Positions 27,201 through 34,830 of a DNA stretch of 64,000 nt are shown one piece after another. The notes under the pieces were generated by a model that did not search any database, was not told where the DNA came from, and saw only the letters and a list, made by a program, of their open reading frames with translations. Each line of letters starts with the position of its first letter. Positions within the stretch are counted from its first letter, which is position 1. The stretch is taken from assembly GCA_900313675.1 (NCBI GenBank), contig OMSO01000017.1, positions 1-64,000 of the forward strand, given 5' to 3'. The position numbers were made by a program, and so were the translations under genes. Origin of the DNA: an uncultured Fibrobacter sp. GTDB taxonomy: Bacteria > Fibrobacterota > Fibrobacteria > Fibrobacterales > Fibrobacteraceae.

Positions 27201-28565
27201 GGTGATGGTGTTACCATTCTGTTGCGAGAAACTGGCAGCATATTTACCGGCGTCTGTCCAATTGCCCGATGCAGCTAAGTCACCAACAAAGGTGACGTTG
27301 AGTTCATCACCAAACTTTTCTTGATAATCCGCAAGTTGCAATGAGAATACATGCATTTGCGTTTCTTTGCCCGACTTAAAATCTGAATTGTCACCACCCC
27401 AACTGATTGCTTCGGCATGTGCATAATTATAAATATGAGCAAGTGATCTATTAGAGTAGAAAGCCTTAGCTGACACAGATGTAACCGTGTAGGGAATCGT
27501 GATTTCGGGTATTTGTTCACAGTACCAGAAAGCACCATGATGTATTTCCCTAAGGCCATCAGGTAGCGAGACAGAGGTTATTTTTTCAAGGTTGAAGAAA
27601 GCATATCGCCCAAGTGTTGTCACCCCATGTTGCACGACCAGGCTTTTTATATCTTGATTCTTGCTTAACCAAGGGACACGATAATTATCTTGATAATCTG
27701 CCATGGTGCCATCGCTGCCGGCAATGGCACGAACCGTAAGAGCCCCTTGGTTATCAAGATGGACAATAGTATTCCCGCTAGTCCATTCCCAGTCATAGGC
27801 GCTGGGAACCACGGTAACGTCGTAGTCGGGCATGGTAAAGCGGTAGCTATTTTCACCTAACTTGGTAAGCGAAACCTCAGTAGAAGCATCCCCGGTCTTG
27901 ATAACCTTTAGTGACGTCAGTACACGGTTAGCTTCGGGAGTAAAGGTAAGATCCACGGAACGGGAAGCAATGGCGGTACTGCCGGAATCCGCCGTCCAGG
28001 TTCCGCCCGACTGCTGATTAAAGGAAATGTTGTGGATATGGGCATTGGGCTTCATCCGTACGGTCAGTTCAAAACCCTCTTGAGGTTTTGAGCCAGGTTC
28101 ATGACTTACCAGCATCACGTTATCAAGGGTCTCGTAAGTACCAATATTATCTACGGAACGGAAGTCTTCATCGTCGCAACCATAGCAATAAAGTTGAGGA
28201 GAACGGTAGTTTCCACCGTTGTAAATAATCAGTACGTCATCAACGTCCAGATAATCAATGCGTCCTGTCACCTCAAAAACATAGCCGTTAGGGGCATGAA
28301 GGAGAAGATCTTCAGGTTCCCAACTATCACAGTTGTAGAGTCCGTTCTTACCGCCATTGTCATATATCTTGAACACCAGATCACTGTTCTGAAGATTCAC
28401 CTCGGTTTCATCCTCTCGCGGCAGGTTCACATAATAATAACCTGCCTCATTGGGACTATAATCCGTGTCGATAGACAAGCCCGCAGGCGCGCTCTGGGCC
28501 AAGACATGCACACAGGCGAAAAGGGTGAGCAGCAGGGAGAAGAGCAAACTTTTCAATTTAATCAT
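24201..28565 (-). CDS. Large secreted protein with BspA-like leucine-rich repeats, GLUG repeats and a C-terminal sorting-like tail
   Basis: 1454 residues from ATG 28565 (MIKLKSLLFSLLLTLFACVH), with GGTGG-type Shine-Dalgarno sequence upstream. The signal peptide is about 24 residues. Two CUB-like modules (SDLVFKIYDNGGKNGLYNCD near the start, TSFMIYDDGGKLSNACGANG near ~1040) flank a middle with BspA-type leucine-rich repeats (ITSVSLPDGLREIHHGAFWY) and GLUG motifs (NHTGGLVGYLQYGRVTNCF, QYVGGLVGTMEG, DYTGGLLGWTDG). The end, WYDLQGRQLKG followed by KGKYLHNGRVEVVK, looks like the C-terminal sorting tail of Prevotella and other Bacteroidota type IX secretion substrates. It is likely surface-located and may serve adhesion or glycan binding. 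The make-up differs from the other Fibrobacter-type proteins here and suggests transfer from Bacteroidota (inference). Confidence 0.75.
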   Translation of the reverse strand: MIKLKSLLFSLLLTLFACVHVLAQSAPAGLSIDTDYSPNEAGYYYVNLPREDETEVNLQNSDLVFKIYDNGGKNGLYNCDSWEPEDLLLHAPNGYVFEVTGRIDYLDVDDVLIIYNGGNYRSPQLYCYGCDDEDFRSVDNIGTYETLDNVMLVSHEPGSKPQEGFELTVRMKPNAHIHNISFNQQSGGTWTADSGSTAIASRSVDLTFTPEANRVLTSLKVIKTGDASTEVSLTKLGENSYRFTMPDYDVTVVPSAYDWEWTSGNTIVHLDNQGALTVRAIAGSDGTMADYQDNYRVPWLSKNQDIKSLVVQHGVTTLGRYAFFNLEKITSVSLPDGLREIHHGAFWYCEQIPEITIPYTVTSVSAKAFYSNRSLAHIYNYAHAEAISWGGDNSDFKSGKETQMHVFSLQLADYQEKFGDELNVTFVGDLAASGNWTDAGKYAASFSQQNGNTITITNEAEMARLAYMVNIAQNTYAHYTFKLARDLNMDSHGWSPIGTGPFSYQFHQTPFMGIFDGQGHTINGIIVNRDGSAYNGLFGFVGGLDGYYAYGEVKNLSLKQSSITGGNHTGGLVGYLQYGRVTNCFTDATVNGGQYVGGLVGTMEGHSTNDITACVTKSLYMGSNVSGNQNVRAVVGYRKSIDYCSITSYYTNKNVSTKTQYDVYAVKAFDDSSEDIIVTFSDKGKVVYEGDTYVATDGSATFTVRGTDLYRALSSVAVNGDQIATAAGTFSFEDYSSAEACHISATLSPVQLDGSGTPDDPYLISDIDDWNLFAELVAGGATFSGKFVKQTDQIGQQGQGSGPHNGITTMVGKSEALSFQGTYDGSEYYIIGSINSTDDYAAPFRFVKNATIKNVKVAGTFNVGKHGSALVGRTYGTTLIDTVWVHAASISSSRNDNGNRYMGGVVGHGGNSTLTMKNILFEADMTNDGDYTGGLLGWTDGMTLSLDSCTFHGSFSGDGKFHPIAARKSYAIMRTTANNVYFYAGPKNIENAHIAVSAIRVQKSVPTDGSYGTAVDALTGNRTSYYYNDAPQGFHIDYDKERGSVGYYFVNMQCENMNQRVMVGSGMTSFMIYDDGGKLSNACGANGDSKLTVVAPNNLLEVQGRVVGLDVERDYLSIGDDAGHTLFYFGYGDYDDPEWADIPSATTAGHVLFVSTGNEADGQYDGYEIQVTLQSDGKFHYGAVTVESDYSLATIDGAYTGDEETVIPEDIRVDGVVLDRNFTIGAFSTVMLPFDMSEFGIDLSRVHGAEFYGFSEMKYENGKWTAGATKVSGYLSANTPYLVKPTATRITFDGEVFMSAKKDGDFVTSQGDWEFRGTYKRFVFGDSINANPQITYYGFVARDTTLDGKEFSAGQFVKAGPRAYIYPMRAYLVHNGANGSQKNAGGLGGIGELPETIDLKIMDENGVVTETATLNTRTGEIKRDRWYDLQGRQLKGKPAEKGKYLHNGRVEVVK

Positions 28566-28689
28566 AATTACCACCTTACATACAAAATTTAGAAACCTAC
28601 ACAATCCTCTACAATACCCAAAGACTCATGTCGCACCACATGCAACTCTTTTTAAGGGATACATCAAATTTATTAAGACAAATCAATAT

Positions 28690-28721
28690 TGTCTAATATA
28701 TTGTTTTTATTGAAATGATAG
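28690..28721 (-). promoter_or_regulatory. Conserved upstream element, copy 2
   Basis: Matches 23985-24016 over about 32 bases with two or three differences. It lies ~125 bases before the start of the large secreted protein. Confidence 0.45.
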
Positions 28722-28764
28722 TTTTATGTTATTAATAAGCGAATTTAAGACAACAGGACGGAAT

Positions 28765-28790
28765 AAAAAAACTCCGCCCGAAAGCGGAGC
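28765..28790 (-). terminator. Rho-independent terminator of the carboxyltransferase gene
   Basis: On the minus strand, CTCCGC-TTTCGG-GCGGAG is followed by seven T residues. It lies ~130 bases past the stop at 28921. Confidence 0.7.
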
Positions 28791-28841
28791 AAAGAATCGA
28801 GTCAAGAATGAGCCGAGCAGCCGTTACCCGTGAGCCGTAGG

Positions 28842-28861
28842 CGACTCGTATTAACGAGTCG
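28842..28861. repeat. Palindromic repeat family E (core CTCGTATTAACGAG)
   Basis: A perfect 8-bp stem, CGACTCGT/ACGAGTCG, with loop ATTA sits in a GC-rich stretch (28800-28920). The same 14-base core occurs in the insert at 39198-39323. No gene is seen between 28791 and 28920. Confidence 0.5.
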
Positions 28862-28920
28862 TGACGGCGAGAGTGAGCGCTAACCGGAGAAGCCTTCCCC
28901 GAATTCAGCGCGAACGGTCA

Positions 28921-30465
28921 TTATAACGGCACGTTGCCGTGTTTCTTGCATTCTGTGGGAATGGGATTGTTGGCCTCGAGGCTGTTGAAGGCCGCGATAA
29001 TACGGGCGCGGGTTTCCGTCGGGGATACCACCTCGTCGATAGAGCCCGTGCTTGCCGCAATATAGGGGTTCAGGTGCTCGTTTTCGTACTGGGCGATAAA
29101 GTCCGCACGGGCCTGCTTGGGGTCGGCGGCGGCGGCGATTTCCTTCTTGTGGATAATATCTACCGCACCTTCGGCACCCATCACCGCAATCTGGGCGATA
29201 GGCCAGGCCAGCACGTAGTCGGAGCCCAGATGCTTGGAGTCCATGGCGATGTAGGCGCCGCCGAAGGCCTTGCGCATAATAAGCGTAATCTTCGGGACGG
29301 TGGCTTCGGCATAGGCGTAGAGCAACTTGGCGCCGTGACGGATGATGCCGTTGTATTCCTGCTTCTTGCCGGGCATGTACCCCGGAACGTCGGCCATGGT
29401 GAGAAGCGGAATATTGAAGCAATCACAGAAGCGGATAAAGCGAGCAGCCTTGTCGCTGGCGTCGATATCCAAAGTGCCTGCCAGGTACTGGGGCTGGCTG
29501 GCCACAACACCCACGGCCTTGCCTTCGATGCGGGCAAAGCCCACCACCACGTTCTTCGCGAAATCGGGCTGGACTTCGAAGAAACTGTCTTCGTCCACCA
29601 GAACCGAAATGGGCCCGCGGACATCGAAGACCCTCTTGGAATTTTCGGGAACCATGTCCTGAATCTGGGAGGAACGGTCCTTGTAGTTGAACTTGGTGAC
29701 CGGGCTACGCTCGAAAGCGCTCTGGGGCAAGTATCCCAGGAGCTTGCGGACTCCGTCCAGGCAGGACTTGTCGTCGCTGTAGGCGAAATGCACCACGCCG
29801 GAGGTGGCCTTGTGGACCTGGGCTCCGCCAAGGTCCATGGCGGAAATCTGTTCGCCGGTAACGGCCTTCACCACACCGGGGCCCGTGATGAACATCTGGG
29901 CGGTGTTTTCCACCATGAAGATGAAGTCGGTAATGGCCGGAGAATAGCAGGCACCGCCTGCGCAGGGGCCGAGCACCACAGAAATCTGGGGAATGAGGCC
30001 AGAGGCGTGTGTATTGCGCTTGAAGATTTCGGCATAGCCGTCGAGAGCGTGGACGCCTTCTTCGATACGGGCTCCACCGCCGTCATTGATGCAAATAAAA
30101 GGAGCGCGGGACTTGACCGCCAGATCCATGGCGTGGCAAATCTTCTGGGCATGAACTGCACCGAGGGTTCCGCCGTTCACGGTGAAATCCTGGGAACTGG
30201 CATAGACCAGACGGCCGTTGATCTTGCCGTAGCCGGTCACCACGCCGTCTCCCGGAAGGCGTTTCTTTTCGGGCAGGTAGGCGGCTTCGGACTGCTGGAA
30301 AGCACCGATCTCTACGAAGGTGCCCTTGTCGAACAGGTATTCGACACGCTCGCGGGCGGTCATCTTGCCCTGTTCGTGCTGACGGGCCACACGTGCTTCG
30401 CCGCCGGCAGCGTCGCGGACAGCGTTACGGTTTTCCAGTTCCTTGATATACTTTTGGTCCCACAT
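28921..30465 (-). CDS. Acyl-CoA carboxylase / methylmalonyl-CoA decarboxylase carboxyltransferase subunit
   Basis: 514 residues, the usual length for propionyl-CoA carboxylase beta or methylmalonyl-CoA decarboxylase alpha (MmdA). Family features: KMTARERVEYLFDKGTFVEI, GDGVVTGYGKINGRLVYASSQ, the first oxyanion-type loop in SGLIPQISVVLGPCAGGACY, FITGPGVVKAVTGE, the second crotonase half with GVVASQPQYLAGTLDIDA, and RKAFGGAYIAMDSKHLG. It would move CO2 between biotin and acyl-CoA in the succinate/propionate or fatty-acid branch. No biotin-carrier or membrane decarboxylase subunit lies beside it, so the choice between the two enzymes is open and no symbol is given. Confidence 0.9.
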   Translation of the reverse strand: MWDQKYIKELENRNAVRDAAGGEARVARQHEQGKMTARERVEYLFDKGTFVEIGAFQQSEAAYLPEKKRLPGDGVVTGYGKINGRLVYASSQDFTVNGGTLGAVHAQKICHAMDLAVKSRAPFICINDGGGARIEEGVHALDGYAEIFKRNTHASGLIPQISVVLGPCAGGACYSPAITDFIFMVENTAQMFITGPGVVKAVTGEQISAMDLGGAQVHKATSGVVHFAYSDDKSCLDGVRKLLGYLPQSAFERSPVTKFNYKDRSSQIQDMVPENSKRVFDVRGPISVLVDEDSFFEVQPDFAKNVVVGFARIEGKAVGVVASQPQYLAGTLDIDASDKAARFIRFCDCFNIPLLTMADVPGYMPGKKQEYNGIIRHGAKLLYAYAEATVPKITLIMRKAFGGAYIAMDSKHLGSDYVLAWPIAQIAVMGAEGAVDIIHKKEIAAAADPKQARADFIAQYENEHLNPYIAASTGSIDEVVSPTETRARIIAAFNSLEANNPIPTECKKHGNVPL

Positions 30466-30540
30466 GTTTTCAGATTTCCTTTTTTATCGAAATTCGGGTT
30501 TTAGGGCAGAGCCCTAGGAGAGGGGGTAGCGGATGCGGCT

Positions 30541-30568
30541 AGGAGATCCCCGCCTTCGCGGGGATGAC
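30541..30568. repeat. Palindromic repeat family B
   Basis: AGGAGATCCCCGC-CTTC-GCGGGGATGACA lies between the adenylate kinase and carboxyltransferase genes. It is the same element that interrupts hrpA at 5706-5732. Confidence 0.65.
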
Positions 30569-30610
30569 AAGTCGCAGGAGCGAGGGGGATTCCTCCCCCA
30601 TCCAGTACAA

Positions 30611-31258
30611 CTACTTCTTCTTGGCCTTCTTTGCGGTCTTTGTAGCCTTCTTGCAGGCCTTGCAAGCGCTCTTGCAGAACTTCACGTAGGCGGCGAGGGT
30701 GTCGCAGAAGACTTCGTCGGGGGTGTTGTCGCCGTTGATGCGGCTGATGATGGACTTGCTGTACTTGCCCAGCACCTTGGCAGTGGATTCCTTGTAGACC
30801 TTGAGGCGGTTCTTGATGACGGCTTCGTCGGCGTCGTCCTTGCGGCCTTCGATTTTTGCGCGGTTCAGGAGGCGGGCCACGATGGTCTTTTCGTCCTTGA
30901 TGTCCAGCACAAAGATGTGCTTCACGTCAACCACGGATTCGATGAGCTTGACCTGGGCGACAGTGCGGGGAATGCCGTCGAGGAGGAGGGTGTCCTTGTC
31001 GGGGTTCACCTTGTTGGTGTTCACCAGGCCTTCGATGAAGCGGCCGAAGATTTCCACAGTGGCTTCGTCGGGAACCAAGAGGCCCTTGCTGGAGTAAGAA
31101 GCGAGAAGCTTGCCGGATTCGCTGGAAGGAGCGATGCCGCGGAAGATGTCGCCCGTGGAGATGTGCTTGAGGGCGGTGGTAGCAGCGAGCTTTGCGCCGA
31201 CGGTGCCCTTGCCGGAACCCGGTGCGCCAAAGATGAGAACTGCAGGAATTTTAGCCAT
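30611..31258 (-). CDS. adk: Adenylate kinase family protein with Lys/Cys-rich tail
   Basis: 215 residues from ATG 31258 (MAKIPAVLIFGAPGSGKGT), with AGAGG upstream. The P-loop FGAPGSGKGT, the AMP-binding ISTGDIFR and LLDGIPRTVAQ mark adenylate kinase (2 ADP to ATP + AMP). The lid region (RAKIEGRKDDADEAVIKNRL) is short and lacks zinc cysteines. The last ~25 residues (FCKSACKACKKATKTAKKAK) are rich in lysine with three cysteines, unlike standard Adk; such a basic tail might bind nucleic acid or membrane. It is a monocistronic-looking gene between clpC and the carboxyltransferase. It could be the main adk or a paralogue. Confidence 0.82.
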   Translation of the reverse strand: MAKIPAVLIFGAPGSGKGTVGAKLAATTALKHISTGDIFRGIAPSSESGKLLASYSSKGLLVPDEATVEIFGRFIEGLVNTNKVNPDKDTLLLDGIPRTVAQVKLIESVVDVKHIFVLDIKDEKTIVARLLNRAKIEGRKDDADEAVIKNRLKVYKESTAKVLGKYSKSIISRINGDNTPDEVFCDTLAAYVKFCKSACKACKKATKTAKKAKKK

Positions 31259-31359
31259 TGTTGAACCTCTTGGGTTGATTGTTAAATTTCGGCCCAAAAG
31301 ATAGAAAATGGCAGTGCCTGCAAGATGTTGATTTTATTACTTTCCGCTTGCTAAAGAGC

Positions 31360-31395
31360 AAAAAAGAAAATTCCGTGGAAAGTCCACGGATTTTC
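31360..31395 (-). terminator. Rho-independent terminator of clpC
   Basis: On the minus strand, GAAAATCCGTGGA pairs with TCCACGGAATTTTC with one bulged base, followed by TTTTTT. It starts ~28 bases after the clpC stop. Confidence 0.7.
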
Positions 31396-31422
31396 TGTTA
31401 AATGCAAGACCCGTGCCAAATT

Positions 31423-33948
31423 CTAGCCGGAATTCGTGCCGTCTTCGGGAATCTTTTCGCAGGCGAAGGAGAGCTTCCCGTCCTTGACGCCGATGGTGAT
31501 GGTAGAAAAGTCCGTCATGGTCTCGAGAAGGAGGCCTTCGGCGATTTCGTCTTCCACCAGGTTCTGGATGGTGCGGCGGATGGGGCGGGCCCCCAGGGCG
31601 GAATCGTAGTTGTGGTTCACGATGAATTCCTTCGCTTCCTGGGTCACCTCCAGCAGGATTCCCCTTTCGGAGAGATTCTTCTGCAAGAAGGAAAGCTGGA
31701 TATCCACCACGGACACCAGGTCTGCCTTGGACAGCGGGCGGAACACGATCTGCTCGTCGATACGGTTCAGGAACTCCGGCGAGAAGACGCGCTTTACCTC
31801 TTCGCGGATGGCGGTTTCCATGCGCTCGTAGTCGTCGGTCTCCCCCATCTTGGTGAATCCCATGCCGGAGCTGTGCCGCACCTCGCGGGCGCCGGCGTTG
31901 CTGGTCATGATGATGATGGTGTTCTTGAAGTTGATCTTTCGGCCGTAGCTGTCGGTCAGAATACCGTCGTCCAGAATCTGCAAAAGCAGGTTGTAGATGT
32001 CGGGGTGAGCCTTCTCGATTTCGTCCAGAAGCACCACGCTGTAGGGGCGCTTACGGACCTTTTCGCTGAGCTGGCCACCGCTTTCCTCGAAGCCCACGTA
32101 TCCCGGAGGCGCTCCGATGAGGCGGCTGATGCTGTGCTTTTCCATGTATTCGCTCATGTCGATACGGATCATGGAATCTTCACTACCGAAGAGGGAAAGG
32201 CTAAGCACCTTCGCAAGTTCCGTCTTGCCTACGCCGGTGGGACCCAGGAACAGGAAGCTCCCCATGGGGCGCTTGGTGTCGCGGATACCTGCGCGGGTGC
32301 GACGTATTGCCTTGACCACGGCATCTACGGCCTGGTCCTGACCGATGACGCGCTCCTTGATTTCGTCGCCCAGGTGCAAAAGTTTCTTGGCCTCTTCGCC
32401 GGCGAGACGGCTTACGGGAATGCCCGTCATCTTGCTGATGCAGTCACGAATGGCGTTTTCATCTACCACGGGAATGGTTTCGGATTCCTTGTCGGCGGAC
32501 AGGGCGTCGCGACGTTCCATCACCTGCTTTTCCAGTTCTTCAGTCTTGTCCCTGAGGGAGGCGGCCGTCTCGAAATTCTGGTTGGCCACGGCGTCGTCCA
32601 GCTGCCGCTTGGTTTCTGCCAGTTCGTCTTCCAGGTCTTTCAGGTCCTGAGGAATACAGATGGAATCTAGGCGCACGCGGGCGCCGGTTTCGTCCAGCAC
32701 GTCGATGGCCTTGTCGGGCAAGAAACGTTCACTGATGTAGCGTTCCGCCAACAGGACCGCCGCCCGGACAGCGTCGGGAGTGTAACGGACCTTGTGGTGG
32801 GCTTCGTACTTGGCACGGAGCCCGTCCAAAATCAGAATGGAATCCTCGGCGTTGGGCGGGTTCACCACGATGGTCTGGAAACGGCGTTCCAGGGCCGCAT
32901 CCTTCTCGATGTACTTGCGGTATTCGTCGATGGTGGTAGCGCCGATGCACTGGAGCTCGCCTCGGGCCAGCGCCGGCTTGAAAATGTTGGAGGCGTCCAG
33001 GCTGCCTTCGGAGCCGCCTGCGCCTACGATGGTGTGAAGTTCGTCGATAAAGAGGATAACGGAACTATCTACACGCTGGAGTTCCATGATAAGTCCCTTC
33101 ACGCGCTCCTCGAACTGGCCGCGGTACTTGGTGCCCGCCACCATGGCGGCAACATCCAAAGTCACCACCCGCTTGTTCATGAGAAGTTCGGGAATCTTCT
33201 TCTGCACAATCTTCTGGGCCAGGCCTTCCACGATGGCGGTCTTACCTACGCCGGGCTCGCCGATAAGGGCGGGATTGTTCTTCTTGCGGCGGCAAAGAAT
33301 CTGGATAAGCCGTTCAATCTCCTGCTCGCGGCCGATGATGGGATCCAGCTTGCCTTGGCGGGCCAGGGCCGTCAGGTCGCGGCCGAAATGATCCAGGATA
33401 GGCGTCTTGGACTTGGAGCCAGGACGCCCCTGAGGGCCGCCCTGTCTCGGGCTGGAAATGGGTTCGTCGGGCTGGTCGTCAGCACTGCCCCGCTTGAGCT
33501 GGTCCAGGGCCTGCTGAAAGTTCTCGAAAGTCACGTTGTAGGTGGAAAGGGTGGCCGCCGCCGGAGAATCGCTCTGCTGGAGTATGGCAAGCATCAAGTG
33601 TTCGGGACCGATATACTGGTCCCCCTCTTCCTTTGCAATCTTTGCGGCGTTGAACATGACCGCCTTGGTGCGGGCGGTAAAGGCCAGAAGGCCTCCCCGA
33701 TTGTCGCCGCCGATGGTCATGAGGCCGCCGTCGTTGGTGAGGGCCCGCTGGACAACCTCCCCCAGTTCCGCAAGGTTCACCTTCAGGGCCTTCAGAGTCT
33801 CGGAGGCATAGCCGGAATCTTCGCGGACAAGCCCTAGAAGAAGATGTTCCACCGTAATGCTGTCGCTTCCCAGGTTTCGGGCCGCCATACGAGCCGCCTG
33901 GAGGACAGCCTTTGCCTTTGCAGAAAAAATACCGTTATTCTCAGACAT
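31423..33948 (-). CDS. clpC: ClpC-type AAA+ unfoldase (Clp protease ATP-binding subunit)
   Basis: 841 residues. The N domain has two Clp repeats ([39 protein letters not shown]). AAA-1 carries [18 protein letters not shown] and [17 protein letters not shown]-type coiled segment ([20 protein letters not shown]) precedes AAA-2 with [18 protein letters not shown] and [25 protein letters not shown] loop after [10 protein letters not shown] could be the ClpP-docking tripeptide region. The UVR segment and shorter middle domain separate it from ClpB. It would feed unfolded proteins to ClpP, which is not in the window. No CtsR or McsAB partners are adjacent. Confidence 0.9.
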   Translation of the reverse strand: MSENNGIFSAKAKAVLQAARMAARNLGSDSITVEHLLLGLVREDSGYASETLKALKVNLAELGEVVQRALTNDGGLMTIGGDNRGGLLAFTARTKAVMFNAAKIAKEEGDQYIGPEHLMLAILQQSDSPAAATLSTYNVTFENFQQALDQLKRGSADDQPDEPISSPRQGGPQGRPGSKSKTPILDHFGRDLTALARQGKLDPIIGREQEIERLIQILCRRKKNNPALIGEPGVGKTAIVEGLAQKIVQKKIPELLMNKRVVTLDVAAMVAGTKYRGQFEERVKGLIMELQRVDSSVILFIDELHTIVGAGGSEGSLDASNIFKPALARGELQCIGATTIDEYRKYIEKDAALERRFQTIVVNPPNAEDSILILDGLRAKYEAHHKVRYTPDAVRAAVLLAERYISERFLPDKAIDVLDETGARVRLDSICIPQDLKDLEDELAETKRQLDDAVANQNFETAASLRDKTEELEKQVMERRDALSADKESETIPVVDENAIRDCISKMTGIPVSRLAGEEAKKLLHLGDEIKERVIGQDQAVDAVVKAIRRTRAGIRDTKRPMGSFLFLGPTGVGKTELAKVLSLSLFGSEDSMIRIDMSEYMEKHSISRLIGAPPGYVGFEESGGQLSEKVRKRPYSVVLLDEIEKAHPDIYNLLLQILDDGILTDSYGRKINFKNTIIIMTSNAGAREVRHSSGMGFTKMGETDDYERMETAIREEVKRVFSPEFLNRIDEQIVFRPLSKADLVSVVDIQLSFLQKNLSERGILLEVTQEAKEFIVNHNYDSALGARPIRRTIQNLVEDEIAEGLLLETMTDFSTITIGVKDGKLSFACEKIPEDGTNSG

Positions 33949-33960
33949 AGTATAACCTAA

Positions 33961-34029
33961 GTTACTAGATACTAGTTACTAGAAATGCTCACGACAAGAC
34001 AATCTAGTAACTAGTAACTCAGAACTATT
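33961..34029. repeat. Inverted repeat of ACTAGTTACTAG units
   Basis: GTTACTAGATACTAGTTACT and CTAGTAACTAGTAACTC face each other across ~30 bases upstream of clpC. It may contain the clpC promoter region; I cannot assign a regulator. Confidence 0.45.
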
Positions 34030-34051
34030 AACTCATTTTTAAAAATTCCGA

Positions 34052-34729
34052 TTATTGAATCACTCCGCCGTGCATCACGACCCTGCGTTTGGCGAAACTC
34101 GCCAATTTTTCGTCGTGGGTCACGATGAGGAAGGCCTGATTGAACTTTTCGTTCAGCTCGCCAATCAGCTCGTTGAGCATCTGGGAATTGGCCTCGTCCA
34201 GGTTGCCGCTGGGTTCGTCGGCCAGCACCAGGTCGGGATGGTTCATGAGAGCACGGGCAATAGCCACACGCTGGCGTTCGCCACCGCTAAGTTCCCTAGG
34301 CAAGTGTTTGAGGCGGTCCTTAAGGCCCACCGTCTCCAACAGCATGGCGGCACGTTCCTTGCATTCCGCCTCGGAAGTTCCCAAGATGCGGCCCGGAACG
34401 CAGACGTTTTCGATGGCCGTAAATTCACTGAGCAGGTGGTGGAACTGGAACACGAACCCTACCTGTACCCGATGGTACATGTCCCGCTCCTGGCTGCTGA
34501 ACTTGGAAAGAGGCTTGCCCTTGAAAAGGATTTCACCGGAAGTGGGCGTGTCCAGCATGCCCACCAGGTTCAAGAAGGTGGACTTGCCCGACCCCGAAGA
34601 ACCGGTGAGAGCCACCAGCTCGCCCGCTTCCATGGAAAAGTTCACACCCTTGAGAATTTCAAGTTCTTCACCAGTTTCGGAGAAAACCCGCCGGAGGTCA
34701 ACAGTTTGCAATAAAGACTCAGGCATAAA
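34052..34729 (-). CDS. lolD: Lipoprotein-releasing ABC transporter ATP-binding protein LolD
   Basis: 225 residues from ATG 34729 (MPESLLQTVDLRRVFSETGE). It has Walker A GSSGSGKSTFLNLVGMLD, the Q-loop in VGFVFQFHHLLSEFTAIENV, the signature LSGGERQRVAIARAL, Walker B LVLADEPSGNLD and the H-loop ITHDE. The order and length match LolD/MacB-type ATPases, and the permease gene just upstream on the same strand (34831-36078) makes LolD the best reading: it powers extraction of lipoproteins from the inner membrane for transfer to the outer membrane. Tandem repeats lie between the two genes. Confidence 0.88.
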   Translation of the reverse strand, partial: FMPESLLQTVDLRRVFSETGEELEILKGVNFSMEAGELVALTGSSGSGKSTFLNLVGMLDTPTSGEILFKGKPLSKFSSQERDMYHRVQVGFVFQFHHLLSEFTAIENVCVPGRILGTSEAECKERAAMLLETVGLKDRLKHLPRELSGGERQRVAIARALMNHPDLVLADEPSGNLDEANSQMLNELIGELNEKFNQAFLIVTHDEKLASFAKRRVVMHGGVIQ

Positions 34730-34740
34730 AAACTCCAATA

Positions 34741-34768
34741 GACGATAGACGATAGACGATAGACGATA
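34741..34768. repeat. Tandem repeat, four copies of GACGATA
   Basis: Four consecutive 7-bp units lie between lolD and the permease gene, followed by a diverged TCTTTCGTCTTTCGTC stretch to 34828. Confidence 0.7.
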
Positions 34769-34830
34769 GAAAAAGAGCATTTCTTTCGTCTTTCGTCTGT
34801 AGCGAGCTTGCGAGCGTTCTTTCGTCTAAA

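Noticed and set aside
28800..28920. GC-rich palindromic stretch considered as a tRNA or small RNA gene
   Set aside because: No cloverleaf or T-loop sequence could be drawn; it matches the dispersed family E palindrome instead.
34741..34828. Tandem GACGATA repeats considered as a CRISPR or integration hotspot
   Set aside because: Seven-base units without spacers; it is a simple sequence repeat.
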